A DNA stretch of 64,000 nt from Lamellibrachia satsuma (Eukaryota > Annelida > Polychaeta > Sabellida > Siboglinidae), in NCBI GenBank assembly GCA_033239005.1, contig BSQZ01000037.1:4524001-4588000 (forward strand), read 5' to 3'. The stretch's first letter is position 1, and every line of letters begins with the position of its first letter. This document shows, one piece after another, positions 1-12,501 of the stretch. The notes beneath the pieces are model-generated. The model was not told where the DNA came from. It ran no database searches and saw only the letters and a program-made list of their open reading frames with translations. The translations under genes and the position numbers were made by a program.

Positions 1-960
<960 letters not shown>

Positions 961-1075
961 GAACTAACGAAGTAACAGCAACTAATATGCTTCAATGCAG
1001 TCTTCCCCGTTGACCGAAGCAGGGAGGCTGTCAACATTTTGAACCGCGAATCATGACAACGCGGTAAATCTATCG

Positions 1076-1219
1076 ATGTCGTTTGCCTACTTCGAAGAGA
1101 ATTTTTGCCACTTCACCGCCGGCATGCTGGGAGGTAAAGGTTTCTTCGCGGTGTGGTTTGACTGGATACCATTTGACATTTAGTATATTAATCGTCGAAC
1201 AATTATCAGTTTGTTGTGT

Positions 1220-1270
<51 letters not shown>

Positions 1271-4200
1271 TGCGGCGTGCGTGCGTGCGTGCGCGTGTTG
1301 CTTTGATACAGAACTTGGCCAACATTTGAAAAAGCGCTTCCTACAAATGCGCGGCTGTTCGTGTTACAGGCATGAGCGGTCTTGTAGTTGGTTACCCGGC
1401 GGACACGATCAAGGTAGGCCCTAAGCGTTTCATAAGCCAACGTATGCCCATGTTCACTTATAGTATTCTTTCTTTGTGAAGACAATGCATCCGAAACGAA
1501 TGTATTGCGCATGGTTCTCACATATGCTACGTCTATTACAAAGTGTGTGTGCTAATAAGAATCTGAAAACATATGAAATCCAGGGTCACTGGCAGGTAGA
1601 TTAAAAAAAAAACAGAAAGGGAACACGTTGAACTGGACACTCCGAACTCTGGAAACAATTCATAACAGCGTCAGCCATATATCCATTGACGCCATGTTCC
1701 ATTTGTATGAACCAGACCGTATTGTTTCAGGTTCGCCAGCAGACGCACAATGTGGAGGGTATCTCCATGACTCGTTGCTTCCAGGAGACGCTGAAACACG
1801 AAGGCGTAAGTCAGTCCTAGTCGTCGTCTTCTTCGGGTGGCGTCTGCGACCAGGGAATTCATTTTCCGTGACCTCCACCTGATCAAAAAATATCCATTTT
1901 CATCTATACATCTCGATCATATTCTACCTCTCGCAGTTCAGTAGGTGACAGTCCAGATGAATCCTTCATTTGGTCCATCCACATCTTCCGCTTTCCTTCC
2001 ACCATGCCCAACATAATTGTTTTTTCCGGGCTTTGCATAATGTGTCCGAAGTATGACGATTTTGGTCTCAGAATCCTCGTGTTCAGAATACATGGGCTCT
2101 TTGCCTCCGGTAGAACTGATTCGTTTGTTGGCTCGCCTCGAAATTCGCAACATTCTTTCTCAAGCGCCAGAGTTCGAAACTGTTGATTTACATGCATCAA
2201 TAGTTATTGAATTTTGACCCACAACGAACTGAACTGCCATAGATAGACGAGACAGCTGTACCTTTTTTGCTGGTGTTTTATTGTTTTACCTATGTTATGT
2301 CTACTCGATCTGTGCATACCGAATAACGCATTAAGTTTTTCGTCATTCTCAGGTGCGCGGCTTCTTCAAGGGGATGTCGTTCCCGCTGTTTGCCGTTGGC
2401 ATCAACAACAGCGCCTTCTTCGGCGTCTATGGCAGCACCATCCAGTTTCTTCAGGCGCTACGCACGACGGGTCCCGCACAGTGGGGGTATGTACTGCAAA
2501 TTTTATCAGTTTCCACACCAGTGAATGACGCATCAAATACCTCTCAACACTGTTACTTTACATAACTTCCTTATATTGTCATCACAAGAATAAGTAGTCC
2601 ATGGCCGTCCTCGGCGTGTTCGAACGAACCCCCCTTTTTGAGAGAATTTGTTTTAAAACTCCATCCTCAACTGATTTAGCCTATCGATCGCAAATCCGGT
2701 TCGTTTATGTCCAAATATGTAATGTGATAAATAGTTTATGCAACAGTCGCAGTCGATTTAATAACAAATGCCTATTTTTGTTCAAATCATCGAAAGAATC
2801 GACTCGTTAGATCTGGTAAGGCTCAAAATAGTGGATATCCAAAATGGTAAGCACTGTGTGGGTCAATGCCAATCATGGTCGTGACCTCCATCCTCTCGTC
2901 GATCACGTGACAATGTTACGAAATTTCACCAAGCGTGAAATTCGTGAGTTTTTAGCGTTTCTATTTTCACTTTACTTAATGTTTAACCAAATAGTAAGTG
3001 ATTTAATATTTTGTCTGGTGATTTCACACAACAAATTCTACATATAAAAGTTGCGCAAGTGAGCTAGCTTGTTGCAGTGGATACTAGGTAGGTTTGATTT
3101 TTCGCAAAATTAATTTGAAATGAGACAGAATGGAATATGCTCTGGTGCCAAATCTGTTAATGCAGAGGTTCCCCAAGGATCCCTTCTAGAACTCTCCTAT
3201 GCATTATATTAATCGATGATATGCCAGACAAAACACAGAACCATGTCGTCTCTATGCCGATTACTCGTCAGTCAGTCTACAAGAGCATTGTGAGATCCAA
3301 CATGGAAGATGTCTGATCTGTGTGGATGGCAGCCTCCGAAACATCGCTAGGAAGACTTGATGCCATCCAGAGGCGAGCTGTCAAAATAATAGCTATACCA
3401 GAGGCGGACTGTGCAGGAATGCCGTACAACCACTAGCACAAAGGAGACAAGTTGGTGCACTCACCCTGTTCCACCGGATATACCGGGGCCCATGGTAGAA
3501 GCGTGCTCGTCGCGGGTCCTGCCAGTTATCGTCTGATATCTGCAATTCTACTACTACCTTCTCACAAAACATCCACGATGCCCAGAAATTGCGCCACTAG
3601 CCAGAGTCACATTCAAGGGTCCTTTTCAGGGCCGGCTCTGGCCACCAGTCAGAGTTATACAAAAGGGTCCTTTCCAGGACCAGCTCTGACTATTATGTCC
3701 TTCAACATTGAAGGGCTCTCAGCAGCCAAGCAACAACTTGTCGCTGACCTGAGCAAAAAACACGAGTGTGCTGTTCTATGCATACAGGAGACACATCGTG
3801 GGCCAGATGACATCCGGCCTAACATTCCAGGAATGGAGTTAGCCATCGAGAGGCCCAACGCACAATATGGCAGTGCCATATTTGTCAAGTCAGGCATCAT
3901 CGTCAATGCCACATCACTAACGGACGTCAACAACATCGAGATTTTGAGAGTAGATCTCAGCGGTATATCCGTGACGTCGGTCTAAAAACCTCCCGGCGAA
4001 CTGTTCTCATTTGATCAACCACCGACTGTGGAAGGAAACCAACCACAGGTGATCATCGGAGATTTTAACAGCCACAGTTCGCTGTGGGGCTATGCCACAA
4101 CGAACACTGACGGCGAACTGGTAGAAGACTGGGCTGAGATCTACGCTGTAAGCCTGATCCACAACCCAAAACTTCCCAGTTCCTTCAACAGCGGCCGATG

Positions 4201-7200
4201 GCGGCGAGGGTACAACCCAGACCTCATCTTTGCCAGCAACCGAATCGCCGGTTGCTGTAACAAGTTTGTGATGAATCCAGTACCTCGCTCCCAACACCGA
4301 CCCATTGGAGTGCAAGTGAATGCAGCTGTCACTGTACAAACTGTACCATTTCGGCGACGTTTCAACCTCAAAAAGGCAAACTGGGAACAGTTTGCGCAGC
4401 AGCTGGATGTAGCAGTGGAAAACATCCCCGCCACAGCCGAAAGCTACGACCAGTTTGTAAAAGTCTTACGAAAGGTTGCTAGAAAGAACATCCCCCGTGG
4501 GTGTAGGAGGAACTACGTCCCAGGTCTGACAACTGAGACCACCGAACTGTACAAACAATACACAGAGAAATATGAATCAGATCCCTTCGCAGAGAACACC
4601 ATCACACTGGGGGAGGAGCTGATAAACTCCATCTCAGAGGAGCGCCGTAAATCATGGCAGACTCTGATCGAATCAACGGACATGACACATAATAGCAAGA
4701 AGGCTTGGTCAACAATACGCAAACTCTGCAACGACCCACGCAAGTCAAAACAGCACTACAACACCACTGCGAATCAAGTCGCACACCAACTCCTAACCAA
4801 CGGAAGAGTACCGAATAGACAGCCGAAGGTACGTATCAACCGACAACGGTACCCAGACGATCCGGGTTTCACGAGAGCTTTCACGGCAGATGAGCTCGAC
4901 GTCGGTATTACTGCATTGAAGAAAGGCAAAGCACCCGGCCTGGACGATATCCAAACAAAGCTGATCAAACAGCTAGGACCAAAGGAACGGGATTGGCTAC
5001 TACGTTTTTTCAACAGCTGCACCGCGAGTAAGAAAATCCCAAAGCGACAGGCTAAGGTAGTGGCAATACTAAAGCCCGGGAAGGATTCATCTGAGGCGAA
5101 GAGTTTCCGACCGATTTCCCTGCTCTGCCACACATACAAGCTGTTTGAGCGGCTCATACTGAATAGACTAGCGGCACATGTTGATGAGAAACTCATCCCG
5201 GAACAAGCCGGTTTCCGCCCTGGAAAATCGTGTACGAGCCAGCTACTCAACTTGACAGAGCATATAGAAGATGGTTACGAGAAATGCCTGATCACCGGTG
5301 CTGTCTTTGTAGACCTGTCTGCTGCGTACGACACGGTCAACCACCGACGCCTCCTCAGCAAAGTGCTGGAGATGACTGGCGATCTCCATCTGACCGACCT
5401 GATACGCACAATGCTCGAAAGCCGACGTTTCTTCGTGGTGCTGAATGGTAAAAAGAGCCGTTGGCGACGACAGAAAAACGGACTACCACAGGGAAGTGTA
5501 CTGGCACCGATGTTATTCAACATCTACACCAACGATCAGCCCGTGCACACTGATACACAGAGTTTCATATATGCGGACGACTTATGCATTGCATCGCAAG
5601 AAAAAGATTTCAATAACATCGAAGTAAATCTGACGTCTGCACTAAGCATCTTGTCCACATACTACGACCTCAACCAACTGCGCGCAAACCCATCTAAGAC
5701 GCAGGTGTGTGCTTTCCACCTGAGGAACAGAGACGCTAAGCGAGAATTAAACGTTGTTTGGAATGGGACCCGTCTCAACAACACATCAACACCAGTGTAC
5801 CTCGGCGTTCATCTCGATAGAACTCTCTCCTTTAAGACACACATACAAAAAACCAAGATGAAAGTAAACGCAAGAAACAACATCATCCGCAAACTTGCCA
5901 ACTCGAAGTGGGGGTGCAGAGTATCAACTTTAAGATCTAGTTGTCTCGCTCTCTGCTACTCAGCTGCCGAGTATGCCTGTCCGGTATGGGAAAGGTCCAC
6001 ACACGCAAGCAAGTTGAACCCTGCTCTACATGACTGCTGCCGAATCATCTCAGGCTGCCTCAAACCGGCGAACGTCGACAGCGTACACTTGCTGGCCGGC
6101 ATAGCTCCACTCAAATCAGGAGAACTGTTGCCAGCCGCATGGAACGATCACGACTAATGACAGATACCAGACACCAACTGTTCAACCATATGCCAGCTGC
6201 TAGCCGACTGAAGTCGCGGAAGAGCTTCATGCACACAGTGACACCGCTCGACTCGTCTCCTAGTATCACTAGAATACAGATGTGGAACAGCAAAATAGCT
6301 GATATACCAGCCTCCAATAAAATGGGATTAGAGGCGGCTGAATCCCTGCCAGCGGGGTCTGACCAAGCATGGCTCTGTTGGCGTTCTCTGAATCGCCTAC
6401 GCACTGGCGTTGGCCGTGTTAAAAGTACGATGAGGAGGTGGGGATACATTGATGACATCCAGTCTTTGAACTGCAACTGTGGGGAACTGCAGACGATGGC
6501 CCACCTCCTCTGCTGTCGACTACTGGATGAGGCCTGCACCGCAGAAGACCTCGTCACTGTCACTGAGCGAGCAAAGGCGCGCGCCCGCAAGTGGCAACAC
6601 ATTGTGTGAAGGACACGAAAGAAGAAGACCGGATATACCATGAAGAAGGACCAACACTACTGAATAGCATGTTACCCCCTCCTCCAGTAGTACGAAGAGC
6701 CACCAGGGCATTAACATCTCGCCACGCAGCTGCTGTGGCAATTTCACTATCAAACACTGCTGGCCATAAGAGGACATTCTTACCAACTGCCTCCCATCTC
6801 TGGAATGAATCCCAGAGGAAATATTTGCAATCAGGGAGAGAAACAAGTTCACAGCGCCTTCCTTGGAGCCTTGCGTCAGCGCCCGCCCCCAGATTAGAGA
6901 GGGACAATTGCTCCGTCAAGGAAGAAGCACACATAGAAAAGACGACTAGCAAAAACATCGAATTGAGGAATGACGTTTAACTGTAACATACTTTCAGAAA
7001 TCCTCCTATAAATAACTCCCCGGCTGATTGTGTATGATCGAACTCCCCGAGGACGGGTCTGTAGTCGTTTATTCTCTAACTGCGATTTATATCAGTTTGA
7101 CAAGGCACATATATTTCTTGTTTATGCAAGGTTTTCAATGTACTGATGTTGTTACTTGAATGCCAACTCGTTGTCTTTCACCAGTAAGACCGACATGCCA

Positions 7201-10200
7201 CCTCCACCGCCGCCTTCCTACTCGGACATGTTCGTCGTGGGTGCCTTCGCCGGCGCCGTGCAAGCCATTCCGACCACGCCAATGGAGCTCGTGAAAGTGA
7301 GACTGCAGGTGCAACGCGGTAATTTGTAAATAAATAAGAATGTCAGTCTACAATCATTTTATCGGGTTGGGAGTGTGACAATTTTTCAACACAGTTCTTG
7401 TCATCGCGACCAATGAATTTTCACTGACTTGACACTTACTTAGAATATCTCTCTCTCTGTGGCTGATTTCTGCCTCGAAGATAATGTCTTCTACTGGTCC
7501 GATACACGATGGACGCAGTAGTTGCCAGGGCAGAGTTTTATTTTTTTCAGGTTGTTCCATGACTACTAAAATACTTCACTCAGCCCAGTCCTGTCATGGT
7601 CCAGAGGAAGAGCGTGTCTTATACATGTTACTGGTCATTTGGGGCCCATGCTGCTCCGAGATCCCTCGTGTAATCAGCCTTCTACCACACGGTGACCGAC
7701 ATCCATTGGTAACTTCGATGCGGTAATGAAGAGTGGGGATCGGTGATCTAGTGGTTTCGACAATCGACTATTGATTCCATCTCCGCCGTTTCGATGCTTG
7801 GGCAATTTCGTTCACCCCAATTTGCCCGTGTGTTTCGTAAGGTATATATAAGTTGTCGTGGATTCACCTATTCTGTACCCCACTGATGCTAGTTCCTGCG
7901 GCCGGAGCTGCTTCTCTGTAGGGTGGGTGAGAAGCGTACGGCAGTGTGTATGACAGTGCATACGGCAGTGTGTGTGTGACAGTGCATACGGCAGTGTGTG
8001 TGACAGTGCATACGGCAGTGTGTGTGACAGTGCATACGGCAGTGTGCATGACGTTTTCCGCCTTGTCTATCGATAGAGTCGCCTGGGAAGTTCTCGCATC
8101 TCTACAAAGGCCCGATTGACTGCATGCGTAGCATCATTCGCGAGAACGGCATGCGTGGACCGTTCAAAGGCTTTGCCCTCACCGCCGTTAGAGACGCCAC
8201 CAGCTTCTGTTTCTACATAGTCAGCTATCAATACATATGCGACTCGCTCACGCCCGACTACGAAGTGAACGAACCAAGTGCAGGTATTTGCTCAACGCGT
8301 GCAGTACGCGCAGGGGTAAATAACGCAGAGAGTGCGAGTTGATTATAATAAGGGTGAACATATAAACGGTGGTAGTTTTCTTGGTTACTCTCCGTGTCTC
8401 AAATCCATACCATTGGAATTTGCATTTCTTGTTGTCTGAGGATGGTATATTCCAAACCGTCTTTAAGGTGGTGAATGCATGTCTGGCCTTTCCAACCTCG
8501 CTTTTAACATCTTCATCTGTTTAACAAAATTTAACAAGATTTGCCATCCAAACCAAAGGCCCAGATTGCAAATAGACATGGAAGCCATTGGCTTATCGAG
8601 AGTCCAACATTTTTCATGCACATATAACCCACCAACCTGAGATATGTGTCAACCTTGTTTTTAAACATATTCACGCTGATATCAGTTACGCTATCCGTAG
8701 AAATTGTTTTCCATTAATTTATTGTCAATTCAATTCAATATCTTTATTCCGGACTCAACAGAGCACACTATACATGCGGCCTGAATTACATCCACAAAAT
8801 AAAAGCAGCCATTAAAATACTACTAGTAATGAGCTGCAGTAAACAATTATATACGTTTTTTTCTGTCACAAATATAAAAGCTTGTACCAATGTTTGCGAA
8901 TTCTTGATGAAAATCGCAAACTAGTGACTAATATATCCCTTATAATAAAATTAGATGAACTATCTAATCTACACATAAATATATATACTAGGTTTCTAAT
9001 TACAGATTGACAAAATTGCACATCAAACAGAGTGCATACAAAAACTGGTGCTTTCTTATCTAGACCAACCAAGAAATAATAAAAAAAATATTATGATATG
9101 CAATGTGTAATCTATTTATAGTAGACTTTTTGTAATTCCACTTATAATTCATTTTTTTTGTAATTCCACTTGTAATTCCATTTATAGTAGACTTTTTGTA
9201 ATTCCACCATAACTGAACAGAATACAGTGTCCTATGTGAGAACGAGTACTTCCTGATAACCAATTTACACTGATCCGTTACTAATTTTACCTTATGTCCT
9301 CTTGTTCAACTATCATTTTTTGAGTGCAAAAACATATTTCTATCAATATTTTCATGCCCATTCAATATCTTAAAAACTTCAATATGATCTCCTCTTAACC
9401 TCCTTGTCTCTAGGGGTGTTAAACCACATTCTTTTAGGCGGTCTTCGTAACTAAGGTCTCTCAGTTCTGGAATAATTTTAGTAGATTAGGAGAAACATAA
9501 CATACAAGGAAAAAAGCTAATTATAACTCTGTATTCGTTCAAGCGTATCTATATCCTTCTAATGATATGGCCTCCACGCTTGTATACAGTATTCTTAATG
9601 AGGTCTAACTATTGCTTTACACTGATGTATAATTAGTTGTTTTCCTTGTATGTTATATTTCTCCTAATCAACCCAAGAATTTGCTTACCCTTTGAAACTG
9701 CAGTTACTACACTGCTCTGAAGCTTTCATATCAGCGCTCATTGTAACTCCTAAGTCCTTTTCTTTTACTGTAGTACCTAGAACAGTATATCTTATATTAT
9801 CGTTTATATCCAAGTTCCCATGTCCTGTATGTAGGCATTTACATTTCCCAAAATTGAATAACATCTGACATTTTTCAGACCATTTAACTAATTTGTCTAA
9901 ATCGTTTTGTAAGTGTTGTTTATCACCATCAGCGTTAACCTTTCTAAACACTTTCGTGTCATCCGCAAATTTCAGTACGCTGCTTGTTATATTGTCGTCC
10001 AAGTCATTGATATAATTATATTAAGAATAATAAAGGTCCTAATACTGATCCTTGTCGTACCCCACTCAAAACTGATTTCCAGTTTGAAACCTCTCCGTCA
10101 ACTACAACACGCTGTCAATTATGCCATATCCGATACCATGTAACTTAAGTAGTAATCGTTGATGTGGCACTTTGTCAACAGCTTTCTGAAAATCTAAGTA

Positions 10201-11185
10201 GATAATATCTACGGCAATCCCTCGTATATCCACTTAGTAATTTCTTCCAAAAAATTATAACATATTTGTTAAGCATGACCTCGCTTTTAGAAATCCATGT
10301 TGAGATTAATTTAATAATGTGTGCCTAACAAGTCCACCATATTGTCTTTAATTAACCTTTCCAATAATTTACAAATCACTGAGGTTAAACTCACTCGTCT
10401 GTAATTCTCTGACGTATTTCTCGAACCTTTTTTAAATAATGGTATGATGCTTGCTTCTTTCCATTCAAATGGAACAACTCCCTCTTTTAATGACAAGTTG
10501 AACACTCTTGCAAGTGGTATACTGGTTTGGTCTACTGTTTCCATTAGTAGTTTTGGAGGAATTCCATCCACTCCAGGTGTTTTATTATCCTTCATTGCCT
10601 TTATTTTCTTAGCTACCTTTTCTGGAGTTACAATTAACTGCCATAAATAGTCAGATTTAGCCTCCTGAAATTTACCGTCTGGAACTGGTAACGAACTAAT
10701 ATCCTATCTGGTAAAAACTGAACTGACGTAACCATTTAGGTCTTCCGCCATTAAAAAACCTTGTGATATTATAATATTATGTTCCTCCTTTGTATGTCAC
10801 TACAGTGCCCAGATAGGTAATTTTTTTGTCATCCTGAAAAATATTATATTGTAATTTACCATAATAAAATACAAGAATCATCGTTATTTTCTGCGCAGGT
10901 GTGATGCTGTTTGCCGGTGGCGCTGCGGGTATGATATCGTGGTACAACCTGCCGATAGACATGATCAAGAGTCGGATCCAGGTGGACAGCTTCAGTCACC
11001 CGCGCTACAGAGGCTGGCGCAATTGCGCCGAGGAAATCTACCGGGAAGGCGGCTGGCGGGCGTTCTATCGGGGCTTCTTCGTCACGTTGGTACGCACATT
11101 CCCTCTGAACGCCGTCACGTTCTTCGTCTATGAGCATTCGCTGACCTTTCTGAAGCGTCTCCTTCACGTAGACAGAAGCAAGTGA
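1076..11185 (+). CDS. Mitochondrial carrier protein, SLC25A45/47/48-like (7 exons, 312 aa)
   Basis: Exons: 1076-1133, 1370-1413, 1731-1805, 2353-2486, 7185-7318, 8077-8283, 10899-11185 (stop TGA 11183-11185). All introns are GT-AG and phases match, giving 939 nt. The protein has three carrier repeats, each with the PX[DE]XX[KR] signature: PADTIK at about 29-34, PMELVK at 136-141, PIDMIK at 236-241. FFKGMSFP after repeat 1 and the overall layout match the SLC25A45/47/48 branch of inner-membrane carriers; members are reported to move small cationic metabolites such as choline or methylated amino acids, but the substrate here cannot be read from sequence. A six-proline run (about 109-114) lies in the linker before repeat 2. 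The start ATG at 1076 is the only one that joins in phase to exon 2 and gives a normal short N-terminus. Introns 3 (4.7 kb) and 6 (2.6 kb) are filled with LINEs; the exons are clearly more G+C-rich than the introns. The exact paralogue is uncertain. Confidence 0.93.
1213..1292. repeat. (GT)n / (GTGC)n microsatellite in carrier intron 1
   Basis: A TGTG tract passes into a GTGC-type tract between carrier exons 1 and 2. It produces long Cys/Val or His/Thr open frames on both strands that are not genes. Confidence 0.95.
1905..2150 (-). mobile_element. LINE 3'-end remnant (RTE-like C-terminal motif)
   Basis: The minus strand encodes SYFGHIMQSPEKTIMLGMVEG followed by a short basic stretch and a GLSPTELR-like motif. 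This pattern (YFGHVMR..., EGKR..., W.DD..., TGLS..EL) is the usual C-terminus of endonuclease/RT elements of the RTE-like type. No catalytic RT region is attached. It lies in carrier intron 2 and may belong to the same family as the fragment at 317-960. Confidence 0.65.
2920..3124. repeat. Dispersed repeat A, left part (continues at 6943-6981)
   Basis: This stretch is similar over about 200 bp to 35688-35930, including the landmarks TTGCAGTGGATACT and AAATGAGAC. At 35688-35930 the same sequence runs on without a break into GACTAGCAAAAA...TCGAATTGAGG; here that continuation is found only at 6943-6981. The intervening 3125-6942 is therefore an insertion. A third, more diverged match is near 36955-37035. 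The nature of the repeat is unknown: no coding potential and no obvious TIRs. Confidence 0.7.
3125..3472 (+). mobile_element. Older LINE fragment, left half (interrupted by the LINE at 3485-6627)
   Basis: Broken plus-strand reading gives VPQGS and LYINDMPDKTQ (RT motif region), then after an internal loss LDAIQRRAVKII and QRRQVGALTLFHRIY, a pattern typical of the C-terminal region after the RT domain in CR1/Jockey-like elements. The reading frame at its right end continues exactly at 6640 once the insertion and one copy of the 12-bp duplication are ignored. It is a pseudogene fragment. Confidence 0.75.
3485..6627 (+). mobile_element. Recent non-LTR retrotransposon with endonuclease and RT, 12-bp target site duplication
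   Basis: It is flanked by identical 12-mers accggatatacc at 3473-3484 and 6628-6639. One main frame begins near ATG 3578 with two tandem 16-residue repeats (ATSQS...GPAL). An APE-type endonuclease follows (MSFNIEGL, CIQETH, IIGDFNSHSSLWG), then an RT domain with KGKAPGLDDI, AGFRPGKSC, VDLSAAYDTVNH, GLPQGSVLAPMLFNIY and the catalytic FIYADDL (about 5566-5586). The C-terminus has CNCGELQTMAHLLCC (about 6472-6516), a zinc-knuckle-like motif seen in I/Jockey-group LINEs. There are two lesions: an in-frame TAA at 3983-3985 between the endonuclease halves, and a frame change near 6130-6150. It is therefore close to intact but not functional as it stands. There is no long poly(A), only a short purine-rich end, and the left end leaves little room for a separate ORF1. 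A 5'-truncated relative lies at 40365-41545. Confidence 0.9.
6640..6942 (+). mobile_element. Older LINE fragment, right half
   Basis: This is the continuation of the element at 3125-3472: reading gives EEGPTLLNSMLPPPPVVRRA, then HKRTFLPTASHLWNE, matching the usual LINE C-terminus in which FLPRT...LWNSLP precedes the stop. Joining it to 3484 restores one reading frame. The end at about 6942 is set by the resumption of dispersed repeat A. Confidence 0.75.
7942..8047. repeat. Tandem repeat, about 22-26 bp, in carrier intron 4
   Basis: GCATACGGCAGTGTGTGTGACA-type units occur about four times just upstream of the acceptor of carrier exon 6 (8077). The open frame on the minus strand (TVTHTAVC repeats) is an artefact of the repeat. 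Confidence 0.85.
8521..10775 (-). mobile_element. CR1-type LINE, degenerate, in carrier intron 6
   Basis: On the minus strand, from high to low coordinate, it reads a pre-RT region, then MKDNKTPGVDGIPPKLL (10551-10595), PLFKKGSRNTSENYRRVSLT, CKLLERLI, later SVLKFADDTKVFRKV (the FADDT catalytic motif, near 9970), GKCKCLHTG and KEKDLGV. This is the characteristic CR1 layout. Stops and frame changes are frequent. The 3' end (low coordinate) terminates in the decamer AAATCTTGTT repeated about twice (minus-strand sense); two more copies of the family at 33693-34556 and 36035-36207 end in the same way. Confidence 0.88.
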
Positions 11186-12501
11186 GACTGATGCGTCTTC
11201 CGAGAACAATACACGCATTGTTGGCATTGGCGTATTATACAAGTTTTTTCAACGGTCAAGCCGTACATTCAGAGAGGAATTCACGCATCGAAACATAAAT
11301 GGTATATTCAAACTGAGCTCAGGATTGTTATTTATATACCTATTTTAAAGCAGTCTAAGTTATACCCAAGTAGTTGCCGCAAGGTGGCAGCACAGTTTTT
11401 TTACACCGAGGCATTTCTGTAGATGGGATGTTTGAAAAAAAATTTCTCGTCTGAGCAGTCGCCAGCAAACCGATGTTTTTAAAGCCATACGTTATCGGTA
11501 AGTAATAAGTAACTTATTACTGACGTGGTGAGGGAGGGGTGAACTGTCTGGACCCGACATGCCTAGTGTTCCTACGCAACCCACACAAACTTTTGAAGTG
11601 CTAGCAATAGTAGTATTCCCTACGTGTTCTCTGTATACTACCAGTACGTGTTTATAAACATAATTAAGCTAATTAGCGGTGATTATACAAGTTACGGGCA
11701 TCTTGTATTTACAATAGCTACGCCAATGCCATTGTCCAAATATATTAGAGCGCTAAGCGTCACTAAACAATCCATAATTAATTCCACGTCATCAACAGTG
11801 GGCTGTGCCTGTGGTGTGGGCGCCAAGTAGTTATGAGGGGAGCGAGGTTAAAAAGGTCGGTTTTCAATTTCAATAATTTAACACAATAATACGAGATGAT
11901 CATTCGAGACAAGTAAGAGCAAGTTGTAAAGAGACGTGTGCATCACCTAGTGAGTACGTTGCCGAAATGAGAACAGTGGCATCACCTAGTTAATATAGCT
12001 CTACGTTGAGAACAATGGCGGCACCTAATTAGTTTAGCGATCTAGTGATGACGGTGGCGCCACCTAGTTAGTACGGTGTTCTATTGAGAAAGGTGGCGCC
12101 ACATGGCATGTCTTGAAACAAACTAACTAGTAACAACCACCACATTTTCTCAAGTCGGCTACAGTACAGGCCACAAGAAATACAAGTAGGAATGAGAATT
12201 AATATTCACATGTTAAAAAACATAAAACAGAGACGTTATAAAACAGTGTTTTTAAAATTCCCTCAAGGCAAGAATTTCATCTAAACAAAACGTATACAAA
12301 AGCGATACTGATTTCATGTACAAATTCATTAGTCAGCACGTCTCATGTTAGTTATTCAAGTCATCTGAATGTTCTATCTTAGTTTAATGAAAAATTATTT
12401 ATAAAACAAATTAAGTATCACATTAGAAGTGTACATAATATTTTGAGAGTATGGTGTGATCACCAGTATGTATAATAATTATTAACAATGATAATTACAG
12501 G
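11186..12501. other. 3' flank of the carrier gene and intergenic DNA
   Basis: The carrier 3' UTR presumably starts here, but I see no canonical AATAAA close to the stop codon. A degenerate 40-bp tandem array (separate entry) is the only structured part. No coding exon is recognised. Confidence 0.6.
11941..12108. repeat. Degenerate 40-bp tandem repeat, about 4 units
   Basis: Units share the pattern CACCTAGTTAGTA...TGAGAA...GTGGCG. The GTGGCGCCAC core recurs elsewhere in the window (near 29363), so the array may derive from a dispersed element. Confidence 0.75.

Noticed and set aside
1083..1521. Cysteine/valine-rich and His/Thr-rich open frames on both strands
   Set aside because: Product of the GT and GTGC microsatellite in carrier intron 1.
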